Source: an uncultured Lactobacillus sp. (GTDB taxonomy: Bacteria > Bacillota > Bacilli > Lactobacillales > Lactobacillaceae). From it: DNA of 17,543 nucleotides. Below are positions 7,760 through 14,614 of this stretch, piece by piece. The DNA lies in NCBI GenBank assembly GCA_946482425.1, contig CAMLRO010000028.1, forward strand, positions 1 to 17,543. The letters are read 5' to 3'. Both the position numbers and the translations under genes were made by a program. The stretch's first letter is position 1. Each line of letters begins with the position of its first letter. The notes beneath the pieces were generated by a model that searched no databases, was not told where the DNA came from, and worked only from the letters and a program-made list of their open reading frames with translations.

Positions 7760-8411
7760 ATTTTAATGTGAATAAAGCCAAGTTTACTAAAAGAAGGATA
7801 ATGATGGCTGTTAACCAGTCACTTTTTTTAATAGGAATGGGCACAATGACAGAGCGTTTAGCATTTTCCTGGTAGCCATGAGATGCCATTCCTTGTGCCA
7901 GATTTTCGGCTGAATTAAGGGCCACTAAGATCGCTTTAAAATAGAGAACGGGTGACCAAAAGCTCAGGTAAACGCCGCGCATCATGCCGGCAGTCCGAAT
8001 TTGTTTAACGGCTGTTTTCATTCGCGGCACAATATTGAGAGCAGCTAAAACGCCATAAGCAAACTTACTCGGTAAATGAAAGTTTTGTTCAAAAGAGCGA
8101 GCTAAGTCTGTGGCAGTGGTTCCAATTGAGACACAGTAGATCGTCAGCGTATAGACATAAACACGGCTGGATAAACTCAGTGCATTTTGCAAGTTAGGTT
8201 GCGGTGCAAACCAATATAAAGTAGCAAAAACCGTAAATGCGGCAATTAGGGGCATTAAGAGCGTTAGCAGCAAATTCTTTAATTTAATATGTTTGTAAAT
8301 TAGATAAATTAATGCAAAACCGATGATTAACAAATTGGTGCATAAACTGGACTTAAGAGATATTTCTAATGAAATAATTAGTGCCAGAAAAAATTTGAAA
8401 CTAGGATTCAT
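7758..8411 (-). CDS. ECF transporter T component (EcfT/YkoC/CbiQ family)
   Basis: Integral membrane coupling subunit of an energy-coupling-factor vitamin transporter: it links the ATPase pair to a substrate-binding S protein. From the ATG at 8411 the product is 217 residues, with hydrophobic segments at about 6-40, 48-70, 86-100 and 199-215. Coupling-helix motifs lie at RMKTAVKQIRTAGMMRG (130-146) and NSAENLAQGMASHGY (166-180). The second motif, usually ending in Ala-Arg-Gly, reads Ser-His-Gly here, as in divergent YkoC-like members. ATG 8411 is preferred because GAGG (8424-8421 on this strand) lies 9 nt upstream; a GTG at 8426 would overlap the stop of the ATPase gene by 4 nt. It is the last gene of a TPP-riboswitch operon, so a thiamine or thiamine-precursor role is inferred. 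Confidence 0.88.
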   Translation of the reverse strand: MNPSFKFFLALIISLEISLKSSLCTNLLIIGFALIYLIYKHIKLKNLLLTLLMPLIAAFTVFATLYWFAPQPNLQNALSLSSRVYVYTLTIYCVSIGTTATDLARSFEQNFHLPSKFAYGVLAALNIVPRMKTAVKQIRTAGMMRGVYLSFWSPVLYFKAILVALNSAENLAQGMASHGYQENAKRSVIVPIPIKKSDWLTAIIILLLVNLALFTLK

Positions 8412-8422
8412 TGTTGATAGCC

Positions 8423-9781
8423 TCACTTATTTGTATAGCTTAAATGCTGGTCTTGAAAAACAAGATGATAGTCGCACCAATCAGCCAAATTAGTTAATTC
8501 GTGACTAATGATTAATAGCGTTTGGTTGCGGGCCTTTTGGCTTTTTCTTAGTAACGTCATTACTTTACCCGCAGAAACCGCATCCAGCCCGCTAAGGGGC
8601 TCGTCAATCAGTAATACGTCTTGATCAGAGATCAGCATTAACAAAATTTGCAGTTTCTTTTGTTGACCACCGGATAATGAGTAAACAACATGATCAAGCA
8701 AAGAATCAAGTTCAAGATAGGATAGTGTTTCATTTATTTTCTCATCTGTAAAGAAAGAATTAGTCCGGTGCTTTTTGCTCAGATTAATTTCATCTGCCAC
8801 TGAAACGTTGATGAACTGATCACTTGCACTTTGAAAAATTTGCCCGACTTTAAGTAGGTACTTGCGGGTAGCTAATTTGTTAACTTCCTGATTGTGGTAA
8901 GTAATACTGCCAGAATACGGCAACATTTTAGTTAATGCGTTAAAAAGCGAAGTTTTGCCCACACCGTTTGCTCCTGTTATCAGGGTAGTTTTACCAGCAA
9001 CAATGTTTAAATTCTCTTGCTTGAGAAGCAAACGATTTTGATAAATCCGGGTATTTTGCAGCGTAAAACAATTTTGCTCGTTTTGTTCTGGCAGAGCAAA
9101 AGAATAAGAGGCAGCCATCATACTTTTCTGTAACAGCTGTTCTTTTTCTTCTGGTGCAAGTTGCACTATTTTTTTACCCTGAAATTGAAACAGGTTATCA
9201 CAAATGCCCTCATAACCAGATAATACGTGGTCACTCACAATGATTGTTTTGCCCTGATCGCGCAAATGGGCTAGTTTAGCAATCAAAAACTTGCGGGCTG
9301 CAGGATCGCAACTGGCAAACGGCTCATCGAGTAAAAAAAGGTCAACATTCATTGCAATTAAAACGGCTAAAGCTACCCGCTGCTGTTCGCCGCCAGACAT
9401 GGTATTAATTTTTTGATCAAGCAAATAATCAATTTGGGCAAACTGAACGGCTTCATTTAGACGCTTCTCATACTGCGCTTTGGTTAGGCATAAGTTTTCA
9501 AGTGCAAAAATAATTTCCTCACGTGGCGTTGCCATCGTGAACTGCTCACCGGCACTTTGAAACATCATTGCTGATTTTAATCCGGCTAAAGTCACAGTGC
9601 CGCTTAAGTGACCGGCAAATTTAGGGTATAAGTCTGCTAAAATTTTTAATAATGTAGACTTGCCGCAGCCGGTAGGGCCAACTAATAATGAAAATTCTCC
9701 TGTGGGGATCTTTAAATTAATATCAGTTAATATTTTATTTTCTTTATCGTATGAAAAAGTGAGGTTATTTAATTTAATCAA
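8423..9781 (-). CDS. Fused double-ATPase subunit of ECF transporter (YkoD-like)
   Basis: Cytoplasmic ABC ATPase with two complete nucleotide-binding domains in one chain, the energising subunit of a group I ECF transporter. Counting from TTG 9781 (452 aa), domain 1 has Walker A GPTGCGKST (35-43), signature MSGGEQQ (128-134), Walker B LFLLDEP (148-154) and switch His in SDH. Domain 2 has GANGVGKT (270-277), LSGGQ (369-373), Walker B VLLIDEP and ISHE. Both sites look active. The frame is open back to an ATG at 9859, but that ATG lies inside the riboswitch aptamer and the extra residues would encode aptamer and terminator RNA. Realistic starts are TTG 9793 (in the terminator T-run), TTG 9781 or ATT 9778; none has a clear SD. 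The operon context suggests thiamine or HMP uptake. No S-subunit gene lies in or beside the operon. Confidence 0.85.
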   Translation of the reverse strand: MIKLNNLTFSYDKENKILTDINLKIPTGEFSLLVGPTGCGKSTLLKILADLYPKFAGHLSGTVTLAGLKSAMMFQSAGEQFTMATPREEIIFALENLCLTKAQYEKRLNEAVQFAQIDYLLDQKINTMSGGEQQRVALAVLIAMNVDLFLLDEPFASCDPAARKFLIAKLAHLRDQGKTIIVSDHVLSGYEGICDNLFQFQGKKIVQLAPEEKEQLLQKSMMAASYSFALPEQNEQNCFTLQNTRIYQNRLLLKQENLNIVAGKTTLITGANGVGKTSLFNALTKMLPYSGSITYHNQEVNKLATRKYLLKVGQIFQSASDQFINVSVADEINLSKKHRTNSFFTDEKINETLSYLELDSLLDHVVYSLSGGQQKKLQILLMLISDQDVLLIDEPLSGLDAVSAGKVMTLLRKSQKARNQTLLIISHELTNLADWCDYHLVFQDQHLSYTNK

Positions 9782-9791
9782 TTTAGTTACC

Positions 9792-9821
9792 AAAAAAGTC
9801 GTCAGGAGAATACCTGACGAC
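9792..9821 (-). terminator. Expression-platform terminator of the TPP riboswitch
   Basis: On the - strand the stem GTCGTCAGG (9821-9813) pairs with CCTGACGAC (9806-9798) around a 6-nt loop and is followed at once by six T (9797-9792). It is a textbook intrinsic terminator located between the aptamer and the ATPase gene. This indicates transcriptional control: TPP-bound aptamer, termination; TPP-free, read-through. Confidence 0.93.
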
Positions 9822-9824
9822 GTA

Positions 9825-9908
9825 AAATCTTTCGTTTTCCCTTCGCTGGCATTATCCATAGCAGGTTCAACGGGTATATTCTCAGCCTATACGGCACCCC
9901 GATATTAT
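9825..9908 (-). promoter_or_regulatory. TPP riboswitch (THI-box) aptamer
   Basis: Reading the - strand, the conserved TPP aptamer blocks occur in order: GGGGTGCC (9900-9893), GGCTGAGAA, ACCCGTTGAACCTG, GGATAATGCCAGCGAAGGGA, ending near 9836. These include the pyrimidine-sensor CTGAGA and the pyrophosphate-sensor GGATAATGCC...AGGGA elements. Flanking AATATC and GATTTT can close P1 with one mismatch. It senses thiamine pyrophosphate and controls the downstream ECF ATPase and T genes. The recognition is by direct motif reading and is very strong. Confidence 0.95.
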
Positions 9909-9912
9909 TTTC

Positions 9913-9941
9913 ATTATACCTAAAAGAATTTTTATTGTCTA
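9913..9941 (-). promoter_or_regulatory. Promoter of the TPP-riboswitch operon
   Basis: On the - strand TAGACA (9941-9936) and a perfect TATAAT (9918-9913) are separated by 17 nt. The predicted transcription start is about 9906, at the 5' edge of the aptamer P1. The -35 overlaps a small inverted repeat AGACT (9941-9945) / AGTCT (9950-9954). Confidence 0.8.
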
Positions 9942-9998
9942 GACTGATTAGTCTTGCTTTTAACGGTCTGTAATAATTGTGAAATAACAAAAATCTAT

Positions 9999-10025
9999 TA
10001 GCAAGCTGCCAATTTGCTATATAAT
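9999..10025 (+). promoter_or_regulatory. Promoter -10 and inverted repeat before the AraC-type gene
   Basis: A perfect TATAAT (10020-10025) lies 41 nt before the start codon of the AraC-type regulator. Immediately upstream is the inverted repeat TAGCAA (9999-10004) / TTGCTA (10014-10019) with a 9-nt spacer, abutting the -10. No good -35 is visible, which suits an activator-dependent or autoregulated promoter; the repeat is a candidate operator. Confidence 0.5.
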
Positions 10026-10065
10026 AAATTTATGAAAATAAAAAATAAAACAAGAAGGTGACGTA

Positions 10066-11010
10066 ATGGCGGCAGTTAAGTTAGAACAATATTTGGCTAG
10101 TGTCTTGGACTCAAAAAAGTCGGACACAAATGAGATAAGAATAAAGCCGGGAAATGAAGATTTTAATTTATTCAGTGCTTTTTTGGAAAATCGTAATACT
10201 GGGATACATCGTTATCAAACTACAGGCTTAACCATTCTTTATTTGGCAAAAGGAGCAGTCAAAACCAGGATTAACGCTCAGGAACTTACTTTGGGTGCTG
10301 GTAATATTATTTTTTTACAGAAGAAATGCAATTATGAGATTTTAAAACCAAGCCATAAAGATATTTTAGTTAAACTTGAATTTGACCCTGATTTAACTAT
10401 GCAAGATTTTCTAGGTGATTACTCTAAACTGAATCGTGAAGAAAAGGGTCTACTTAAAAAGATTACTACAGCTTTTAATCAGAAACGCTCATTAAGTATG
10501 AGCGGCACGCCAATGTCTAACTCCGCTCATCTAGTTAAAAAAGTAATTGATGAATATCTCAATCAAAATCTTTTTGCACGCAACATAATTATGGCAGAAC
10601 TTAATTTGCTCTTATTTTTAGCAATTAGAAACCAAGACTTAGCTGCTGAAACTAGGCTGATTACTAATCATCAGTTTGTTCAAACCGAGTTAGAGCAATA
10701 TATTGATGCTCATTTCACTGATGTCAGTCTTAATGATGCGGCCAAGTATTTTGGCTTTAACCCCAATTATTTTTCAAGTTTGGTTAAACAAAAAACAGGC
10801 AAAAGTTTTATGGAACATGTTGATGAAAGACGTATGCAGGAAGCGCGAAGTTTGCTGGCACGCCCAGATATCTCTGTTAAGGAAATAATTACCCGTGTAG
10901 GTTATAGCGGCAAATCATTCTTTTATAAAAAATTTAGTGAATATTACCATGAAACGCCCGTGCAGATGCGTGCAGAACTATTTCGACAAGCAAATATCAA
11001 CTTAAACTAA
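10066..11010 (+). CDS. AraC/XylS-family transcriptional regulator
   Basis: DNA-binding regulator of 314 residues. The N-terminal part (about 1-195) shows a cupin-like sensing domain: beta-strand-type sequence with TTGLTILYLAKGAVKTRIN and LTLGAGNIIFLQKK, characteristic of AraC sensor domains. The C-terminal double helix-turn-helix (about 208-310) includes DVSLNDAAKYFGFNPNYFSS as first HTH, KQKTGKSFMEHVDERR, and the second HTH with IITRVGYSGKSFFYKKF. It ends with the usual ETPVQMR. ATG 10066 has AGAAGG (10053-10058) 7 nt upstream. The gene is monocistronic, divergent from the TPP operon and ended by its own terminator. Ligand and targets are unknown; control of the neighbouring ECF genes is unlikely, since those have a riboswitch. 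Confidence 0.93.
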   Translation: MAAVKLEQYLASVLDSKKSDTNEIRIKPGNEDFNLFSAFLENRNTGIHRYQTTGLTILYLAKGAVKTRINAQELTLGAGNIIFLQKKCNYEILKPSHKDILVKLEFDPDLTMQDFLGDYSKLNREEKGLLKKITTAFNQKRSLSMSGTPMSNSAHLVKKVIDEYLNQNLFARNIIMAELNLLLFLAIRNQDLAAETRLITNHQFVQTELEQYIDAHFTDVSLNDAAKYFGFNPNYFSSLVKQKTGKSFMEHVDERRMQEARSLLARPDISVKEIITRVGYSGKSFFYKKFSEYYHETPVQMRAELFRQANINLN

Positions 11011-11038
11011 AAGCAGCCTTACTAGAAAAGGCTGCTTT
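11010..11038. terminator. Bidirectional terminator between AraC gene and htpX
   Basis: An 11-bp perfect stem pairs 11010-11020 (AAAGCAGCCTT) with 11028-11038 (AAGGCTGCTTT) around a 7-nt loop, with short T-runs on both sides. It serves the convergent AraC-type gene (+) and htpX (-). Confidence 0.88.
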
Positions 11039-11043
11039 ATTTA

Positions 11044-11940
11044 TTACATTTTTTCCAAACGTTTAATTCTATCCGCTGTCGGCGGGTGACTGTCAAATAA
11101 ATGCGTAAAACTGCGCCTCTTGCGTAACGGATCCTCAATATACATCCCCGCACTGCTCGGATCAGCTTTTTTCATTGGTGCAGAACCGTCAATTTTCTCT
11201 AGCGCCGAAATTAATCCTTGAGGATTGCGCGTTAATTCAACTGACGAAGCGTCAGCCAAGTATTCCCGATTACGCGATAATGCCATTTGCGCTAAGCTGG
11301 CACAGATCGGACCCAGAATTAACACAAACAAAATAGCTATAACTTTGAAAATCACAACAATAGAACTGCCGTTGTTGTCGTCTCTATCTCTATCATCGTC
11401 AATCCACCAGATGTAGCGGCTGGCAATTCCCGATAAATATGAAATGACGCCAACCAAGACTGCAGCAATAGTAGAAACCAGAATGTCATAATTTCTAATA
11501 TGAGAAATTTCATGACCTAAGACACCTTCAAGTTCCTCGCGGTTCATCATGTCAAGCAAGCCCTGTGTCACTGCTACAGCAGAATGGTTAGGATCACGTC
11601 CTGTCGCAAAGGCATTGGGACTAGGATCGGCAATGATAAATACACGCGGCATCGGCACCTGTCCCACAAGTGCCATGTCTTCTACAACATGCCAAAGTTC
11701 TGGATTATCCTGCTCATGGACTTCTTGGGCATGATTAAGACTCATTACCATGTTGGCTGGGTTAGGCAAGACAATTAGCATATAAATGATACTAAAAATG
11801 ACGGCAATAACTAACCCTAGGACGGGTCGATCACTAAAAAGATAACCTAAGCCTGCCCCTACAAGTGCCAAAATAATAACAAACAGACCCATAATACCAA
11901 CGGTCTTACGCTTATTGCGGGCAATTTGTTGAAATAACAT
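11044..11940 (-). CDS. htpX: HtpX, membrane zinc metalloprotease (M48B)
   Basis: Integral membrane protease that cuts damaged or misfolded membrane proteins, with its active site facing the cytoplasm. The 298-residue product has two N-terminal TM segments (about 15-35 and 40-58), the zinc motif HEISH at residues 143-147 with catalytic Glu144, and a probable third ligand Glu226 in SRNREYLAD. Further hydrophobic segments lie at about 157-180 and 195-215. An acidic Asp/Arg/Asn-rich loop (about 181-190) sits between the last two TM segments. Length is standard for HtpX of lactic acid bacteria. It lies 16 nt downstream of lemA on the same strand, a very common pairing in Lactobacillus and Streptococcus, so the two form an operon. 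The SD is weak, which suggests coupling to lemA translation. Confidence 0.96.
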   Translation of the reverse strand: MLFQQIARNKRKTVGIMGLFVIILALVGAGLGYLFSDRPVLGLVIAVIFSIIYMLIVLPNPANMVMSLNHAQEVHEQDNPELWHVVEDMALVGQVPMPRVFIIADPSPNAFATGRDPNHSAVAVTQGLLDMMNREELEGVLGHEISHIRNYDILVSTIAAVLVGVISYLSGIASRYIWWIDDDRDRDDNNGSSIVVIFKVIAILFVLILGPICASLAQMALSRNREYLADASSVELTRNPQGLISALEKIDGSAPMKKADPSSAGMYIEDPLRKRRSFTHLFDSHPPTADRIKRLEKM

Positions 11941-11956
11941 AAAAATAACCTAGTAT

Positions 11957-12517
11957 TTAAAATTTAACTTTAGGTACTTCTTTTTCCGACTCGTTAGTTT
12001 GTAAGTAATCAACCTTCTTAAAGCCGTGGATATGAGCAACTATGTTAGATGGGAAAGTTAAAAGTTTTTGATCATATAAGGCAGCTGATGAATTGTACAG
12101 TTGTCTGGAATAAGCAATCTTGTTTTCAGTGTTAGTTAATTCTTCTTGTAGTTTCAAGAAGTTTTGATTTGCTTTAAGATCAGGATAATTTTCTGATAAA
12201 GCAAAAATTGACTTAAGGGCATCGGAAATTTGGTTAGAAACCTTCAGAGTTTGAGCATGGTCATCACTAGGAATATTTGTTAACTGGTTACGCAAATGAA
12301 CAACGTTTTCTAAAGTTTCTTTTTCGTGTTTAGCGTAACCTTTAGTAGTTTCGACCAAGTTAGGGATTAGATCATTACGCCGCTTCAATTGTACGTCGAT
12401 CTGGCTCCAAGACTCATCGGTGTAAACCTTGGCTTTTTGTAAACCGTTGTATACTGCAATGTAAACTATAACTAATAAAATAGCAATTATTACAATTATC
12501 CAAGTTAAACTGATCAT
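11957..12517 (-). CDS. lemA: LemA family membrane protein
   Basis: Protein of the LemA family, 186 residues, with one N-terminal TM helix (about 4-23) followed by a long helical-bundle domain. Conserved features include YNGLQKAKVYTDESWSQIDV, KRRNDLIPNLVETTKGYAKHE and an AYSRQLYNSSAALYDQKL-like segment. Its molecular function is not established; the family often neighbours htpX, and a role in envelope quality control is inferred from that. The start at 12517 is secured by a perfect AAGGAGG six nt upstream. A perfect TATAAT (12551-12546 on this strand) lies about 30 nt before the start. It is the first gene of the lemA-htpX operon. Confidence 0.95.
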   Translation of the reverse strand: MISLTWIIVIIAILLVIVYIAVYNGLQKAKVYTDESWSQIDVQLKRRNDLIPNLVETTKGYAKHEKETLENVVHLRNQLTNIPSDDHAQTLKVSNQISDALKSIFALSENYPDLKANQNFLKLQEELTNTENKIAYSRQLYNSSAALYDQKLLTFPSNIVAHIHGFKKVDYLQTNESEKEVPKVKF

Positions 12518-12545
12518 AATTTTCCTCCTTAATTTATATCACTCA

Positions 12546-12551
12546 ATTATA
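12546..12551 (-). promoter_or_regulatory. lemA promoter -10 element
   Basis: A perfect TATAAT on the - strand lies about 29 nt before the lemA start, with the SD between. The best -35 candidate, ATTCAA at 12573-12568, is poor and 16 nt away. Confidence 0.5.
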
Positions 12552-12575
12552 ACTGATTATGAAGCTTTTGAATAT

Positions 12576-12613
12576 AAAAAAGAAGCTTATGCTATTTCTC
12601 ATTAGCAAAGCTT
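12576..12613 (-). terminator. Intrinsic terminator of the permease gene
   Basis: On the - strand AAGCTT-TGCTA (12613-12603 as plus-strand TAGCA-AAGCTT) pairs with TAGCA-T-AAGCTT (12594-12583) with one bulged base and an 8-nt loop. CTTTTTT (12582-12576) follows. A third AAGCTT at 12562-12567 can pair with either arm, so an alternative fold exists close to the lemA promoter. Confidence 0.75.
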
Positions 12614-12631
12614 TACTGATATTATTTATTA

Positions 12632-13732
12632 TTAAATTAATAAAAGACCCCAGCCGGCAACGGTTAGAACCAGCAGACCAATAAACTGCATTAAGGACCA
12701 TTTCTTGAAGAATTCTCCTCTTGAAACTGTGGCGTTTTGGGTAAATGTTTTTAATACCAGCATGTTAGCCATTGAACCGATTGGAGAGCCAAAACCGCCG
12801 ATATTGGAGCCGAGGAATAATGCCTCCGCGTATGGCGTAAACTTACCAACTAAAATAGTTGCAGGAACATTGCTGATAATTTGACTGGAGATAATCGAGG
12901 TAAAGTAGGTCGAGCTTTCCGAATTGATCATTGTGTGAATGATACTGACAATCATCGGAATCTGTTGAATATCACTAATAAAAATAAAAAAGCAGGTAAA
13001 AGTTAATAGCAGAGCAAAGTCTACTTTAAGTAAAATTCTGGGATTGATTAATAAAGCCAGTATAATTGCCACAATCATCGGAATGGCAACGTTAATTACC
13101 TTAAAGACCCCTAAGAAAAATAGGGCAAAAACCGCAGTCGTAATGATTGTCGGTCTTAAACTAATATTAATTTGTTTAATGTCTTGCCGCGGAATCTCTT
13201 TACGAGGAATGAAGTGAAAAATAATAAACGTGATGATCAGCGCCATTAATAGATATGGCAATGACCATGAGAAAAACTGCAGGGCGTTAACAGAATATTT
13301 GCTGACCAAAAAAATATTGTGAGGATTACCCCACGGTGTAAAAGCAGCACCAATATTTGCCCCCATCCCAATTAAAGTAACGGGCAAGATTTGAGGCAAA
13401 TCACATCTTTTGGCGATATTCAAATACAAGGGAATTAATGTAAGCGCTGTTATGTCGTTGCCAAGAAACATCCCAGCAATAATTGCTAAGAGTGTAAACA
13501 AAATGTTTAATTTCTGCATATTGTCGGCAATACTGGTCAATTTATACGCCAACACGTCTAACACGTGCAGGTAGGCGTATATTTGAATAATGATTAGCAT
13601 CGCGGCAACTGAAAATATTGTATGAAGGTTGATATCTTCAAGCCGCGGTCTAGCAAAAAAAAGACTGATAATCGTTATTACAAAAGTAATCTGCAGGATT
13701 TTATCACTAAAAACCTTTTTCAAGACGGTCAT
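12632..13732 (-). CDS. Ion-transporter-superfamily permease (SLC13/ArsB/NhaD-like)
   Basis: Polytopic membrane protein of 366 residues with about ten or eleven hydrophobic segments. The two related halves each carry a Gly/Asn/Pro-rich re-entrant stretch: GMGANIGAAFTPWGNPHNIF in the first half and LGSNIGGFGSPIGSMANML in the second. That pattern marks the CitMHS/ArsB/NhaD ion-transporter superfamily (SLC13-related), whose members move dicarboxylates, citrate, arsenite or Na+/H+. The substrate cannot be told from sequence. The start chosen is ATG 13732, with GAAAGGGGA eight nt upstream; an in-frame ATG at 13762 would put that SD inside the gene. It is monocistronic and has its own terminator. 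No arsR or citrate-lyase genes lie nearby. Confidence 0.88.
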   Translation of the reverse strand: MTVLKKVFSDKILQITFVITIISLFFARPRLEDINLHTIFSVAAMLIIIQIYAYLHVLDVLAYKLTSIADNMQKLNILFTLLAIIAGMFLGNDITALTLIPLYLNIAKRCDLPQILPVTLIGMGANIGAAFTPWGNPHNIFLVSKYSVNALQFFSWSLPYLLMALIITFIIFHFIPRKEIPRQDIKQINISLRPTIITTAVFALFFLGVFKVINVAIPMIVAIILALLINPRILLKVDFALLLTFTCFFIFISDIQQIPMIVSIIHTMINSESSTYFTSIISSQIISNVPATILVGKFTPYAEALFLGSNIGGFGSPIGSMANMLVLKTFTQNATVSRGEFFKKWSLMQFIGLLVLTVAGWGLLLI

Positions 13733-13854
13733 AAAATGTCCCCTTTCACAAGTTATAATCATCTGTAATCGCTATATACATTTTGACCTTTTTTTCCCTT
13801 ATTAGCAATAATAATTTTTTAGATTAAGGGATACTTTTACTATAAACATAATTT

Positions 13855-13884
13855 TTGACACTATAACTTAATATATCCTATACT
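13855..13884 (+). promoter_or_regulatory. Strong sigma-A-type promoter
   Basis: Perfect -35 TTGACA (13855-13860) and -10 TATACT (13879-13884) are separated by 18 nt. The start codon of the HesB-like gene is 36 nt further on, with AGGAGG between them. The rest of the 13733-13920 spacer is AT-rich and shows nothing else clear. Confidence 0.85.
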
Positions 13885-13920
13885 TGAGAAAATTGCTAAA
13901 GATTAGGAGGAAATATTAAA

Positions 13921-14280
13921 ATGAGTAATTCCGAATCAGTTAAGATGAATATTAAAGCAGGTGCTGCTGAGAAAATCAAGAAAAGTGTGCAAGACGGACA
14001 AGTTGTTTTGCTTTCATTAAATGACGGCTCCAACAAATATTCTAACATTGCCGGTAGCTGTGCTGCCGGGACTCGTTTTCAATTTGTAGTATTGGATAAA
14101 CAAGACCCAGATTTTTCAATTAGAGTTGAAAATAATGCCGGCTTGGATTTATACACCAGTCCTGCAGAAATGCAATATTTAGGCAACAACTTGGTTGTTG
14201 ATGAAAAGAATGCAGCTATTAGTTTAGCTGATGACAGTGGTGTAATTGATGCAGCTATGACTGTCAGTGAAAATAATTAG
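13921..14280 (+). CDS. HesB/IscA-like iron-sulfur biosynthesis family protein
   Basis: Small protein of 119 residues resembling the Fe-S_biosyn (HesB/YadR/YfhF) family as it occurs in lactobacilli. It has an N-terminal AAEKIKKSVQDG helix, a central beta region with NIAGSCAAGTRFQFVVLD and a VENNAGLDLYTSPAEMQYLG segment. A-type scaffold proteins have three conserved cysteines (one central, CxC near the end); here only Cys47 is present and the C-terminal CxC is absent, so classical cluster binding is doubtful. This recalls the degenerate YneR/YqkB-type members. Expression should be high: a near-consensus promoter and AGGAGG precede ATG 13921. It is monocistronic and followed by a terminator. The family assignment is by pattern recognition and moderately sure; a role in Fe-S assembly is inference. 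Confidence 0.65.
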   Translation: MSNSESVKMNIKAGAAEKIKKSVQDGQVVLLSLNDGSNKYSNIAGSCAAGTRFQFVVLDKQDPDFSIRVENNAGLDLYTSPAEMQYLGNNLVVDEKNAAISLADDSGVIDAAMTVSENN

Positions 14281-14324
14281 TGTAATAAACTAATAATATC
14301 TAATTAAAAATCACCTAATTTTTT

Positions 14325-14350
14325 AGCGGTCTCATTGAGGCCGCTTTTTT
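14325..14350 (+). terminator. Intrinsic terminator after the HesB-like gene
   Basis: The stem pairs 14325-14333 (AGCGGTCTC) with 14337-14345 (GAGGCCGCT), with one G-T wobble and a 3-nt loop, followed by a T-run to 14350. Confidence 0.88.
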
Positions 14351-14413
14351 GCTCAAACCAAAAAGTCACACTCAAAAAGCGCATCTTGCTTCATTCTAGC
14401 TTAAGTGGTAAAC

Positions 14414-14436
14414 TATATAAGATTTTCGAAAATCTT
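14414..14436 (+). promoter_or_regulatory. 18-bp perfect palindrome just after a -10-like element
   Basis: AAGATTTTC (14419-14427) and GAAAATCTT (14428-14436) form an uninterrupted 18-bp palindrome. It overlaps the end of a -10-like TATATA (14414-14419) and ends one base before the SD region of the 46-aa gene. The position fits an operator at the transcription start. As RNA it could only form a stem by opening a central loop. Confidence 0.55.
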
Positions 14437-14454
14437 GAAAGGAAGTATAGTACT

Positions 14455-14595
14455 ATGCGTAAAGGTGAAAATTACAACACTGGTTGTGAACCAAACCAAA
14501 GACCTAAGAACAAGAAGAACGGCAAGAAACGTGTTGCGCACGTGGCAGCAGTTGTTGCTTTCTTGAACAAGGCCAAAGCAGACGAAAATAAATAG
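14455..14595 (+). CDS. 46-aa highly basic small protein, unknown function
   Basis: I do not recognise this protein. ATG 14455 has AAAGGAAG (14438-14445) 9 nt upstream and a clear terminator follows the stop, so it is a complete small gene with its own signals. The frame extends up to 14335, but that part crosses the previous terminator and the palindrome and is not coding. The 46 residues are rich in Lys, Arg and Asn, with a basic centre (RPKNKKNGKKR), then a hydrophobic VAHVAAVVAFL segment (about 28-38) and a mixed tail. There is one Cys (residue 11). Codon choice is strongly biased (most Asn as AAC, Lys often AAG, Arg CGT, Gly GGT), as in highly expressed lactobacillar genes such as ribosomal proteins. 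A ribosome- or nucleic-acid-binding role is a guess from charge. The hydrophobic part could also be a short amphipathic membrane helix. Confidence 0.8.
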   Translation: MRKGENYNTGCEPNQRPKNKKNGKKRVAHVAAVVAFLNKAKADENK

Positions 14596-14614
14596 TCTGT
14601 TTTTAATTAAGACT

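Noticed and set aside
9782..9859. ATG 9859 as start of the ECF ATPase
   Set aside because: It lies within the TPP aptamer core, so the encoded residues are a by-product of conserved RNA sequence and the terminator.
14335..14454. Longer version of the 46-aa gene from 14335
   Set aside because: It would begin inside the previous terminator and run through the palindrome; ATG 14455 has a good SD.
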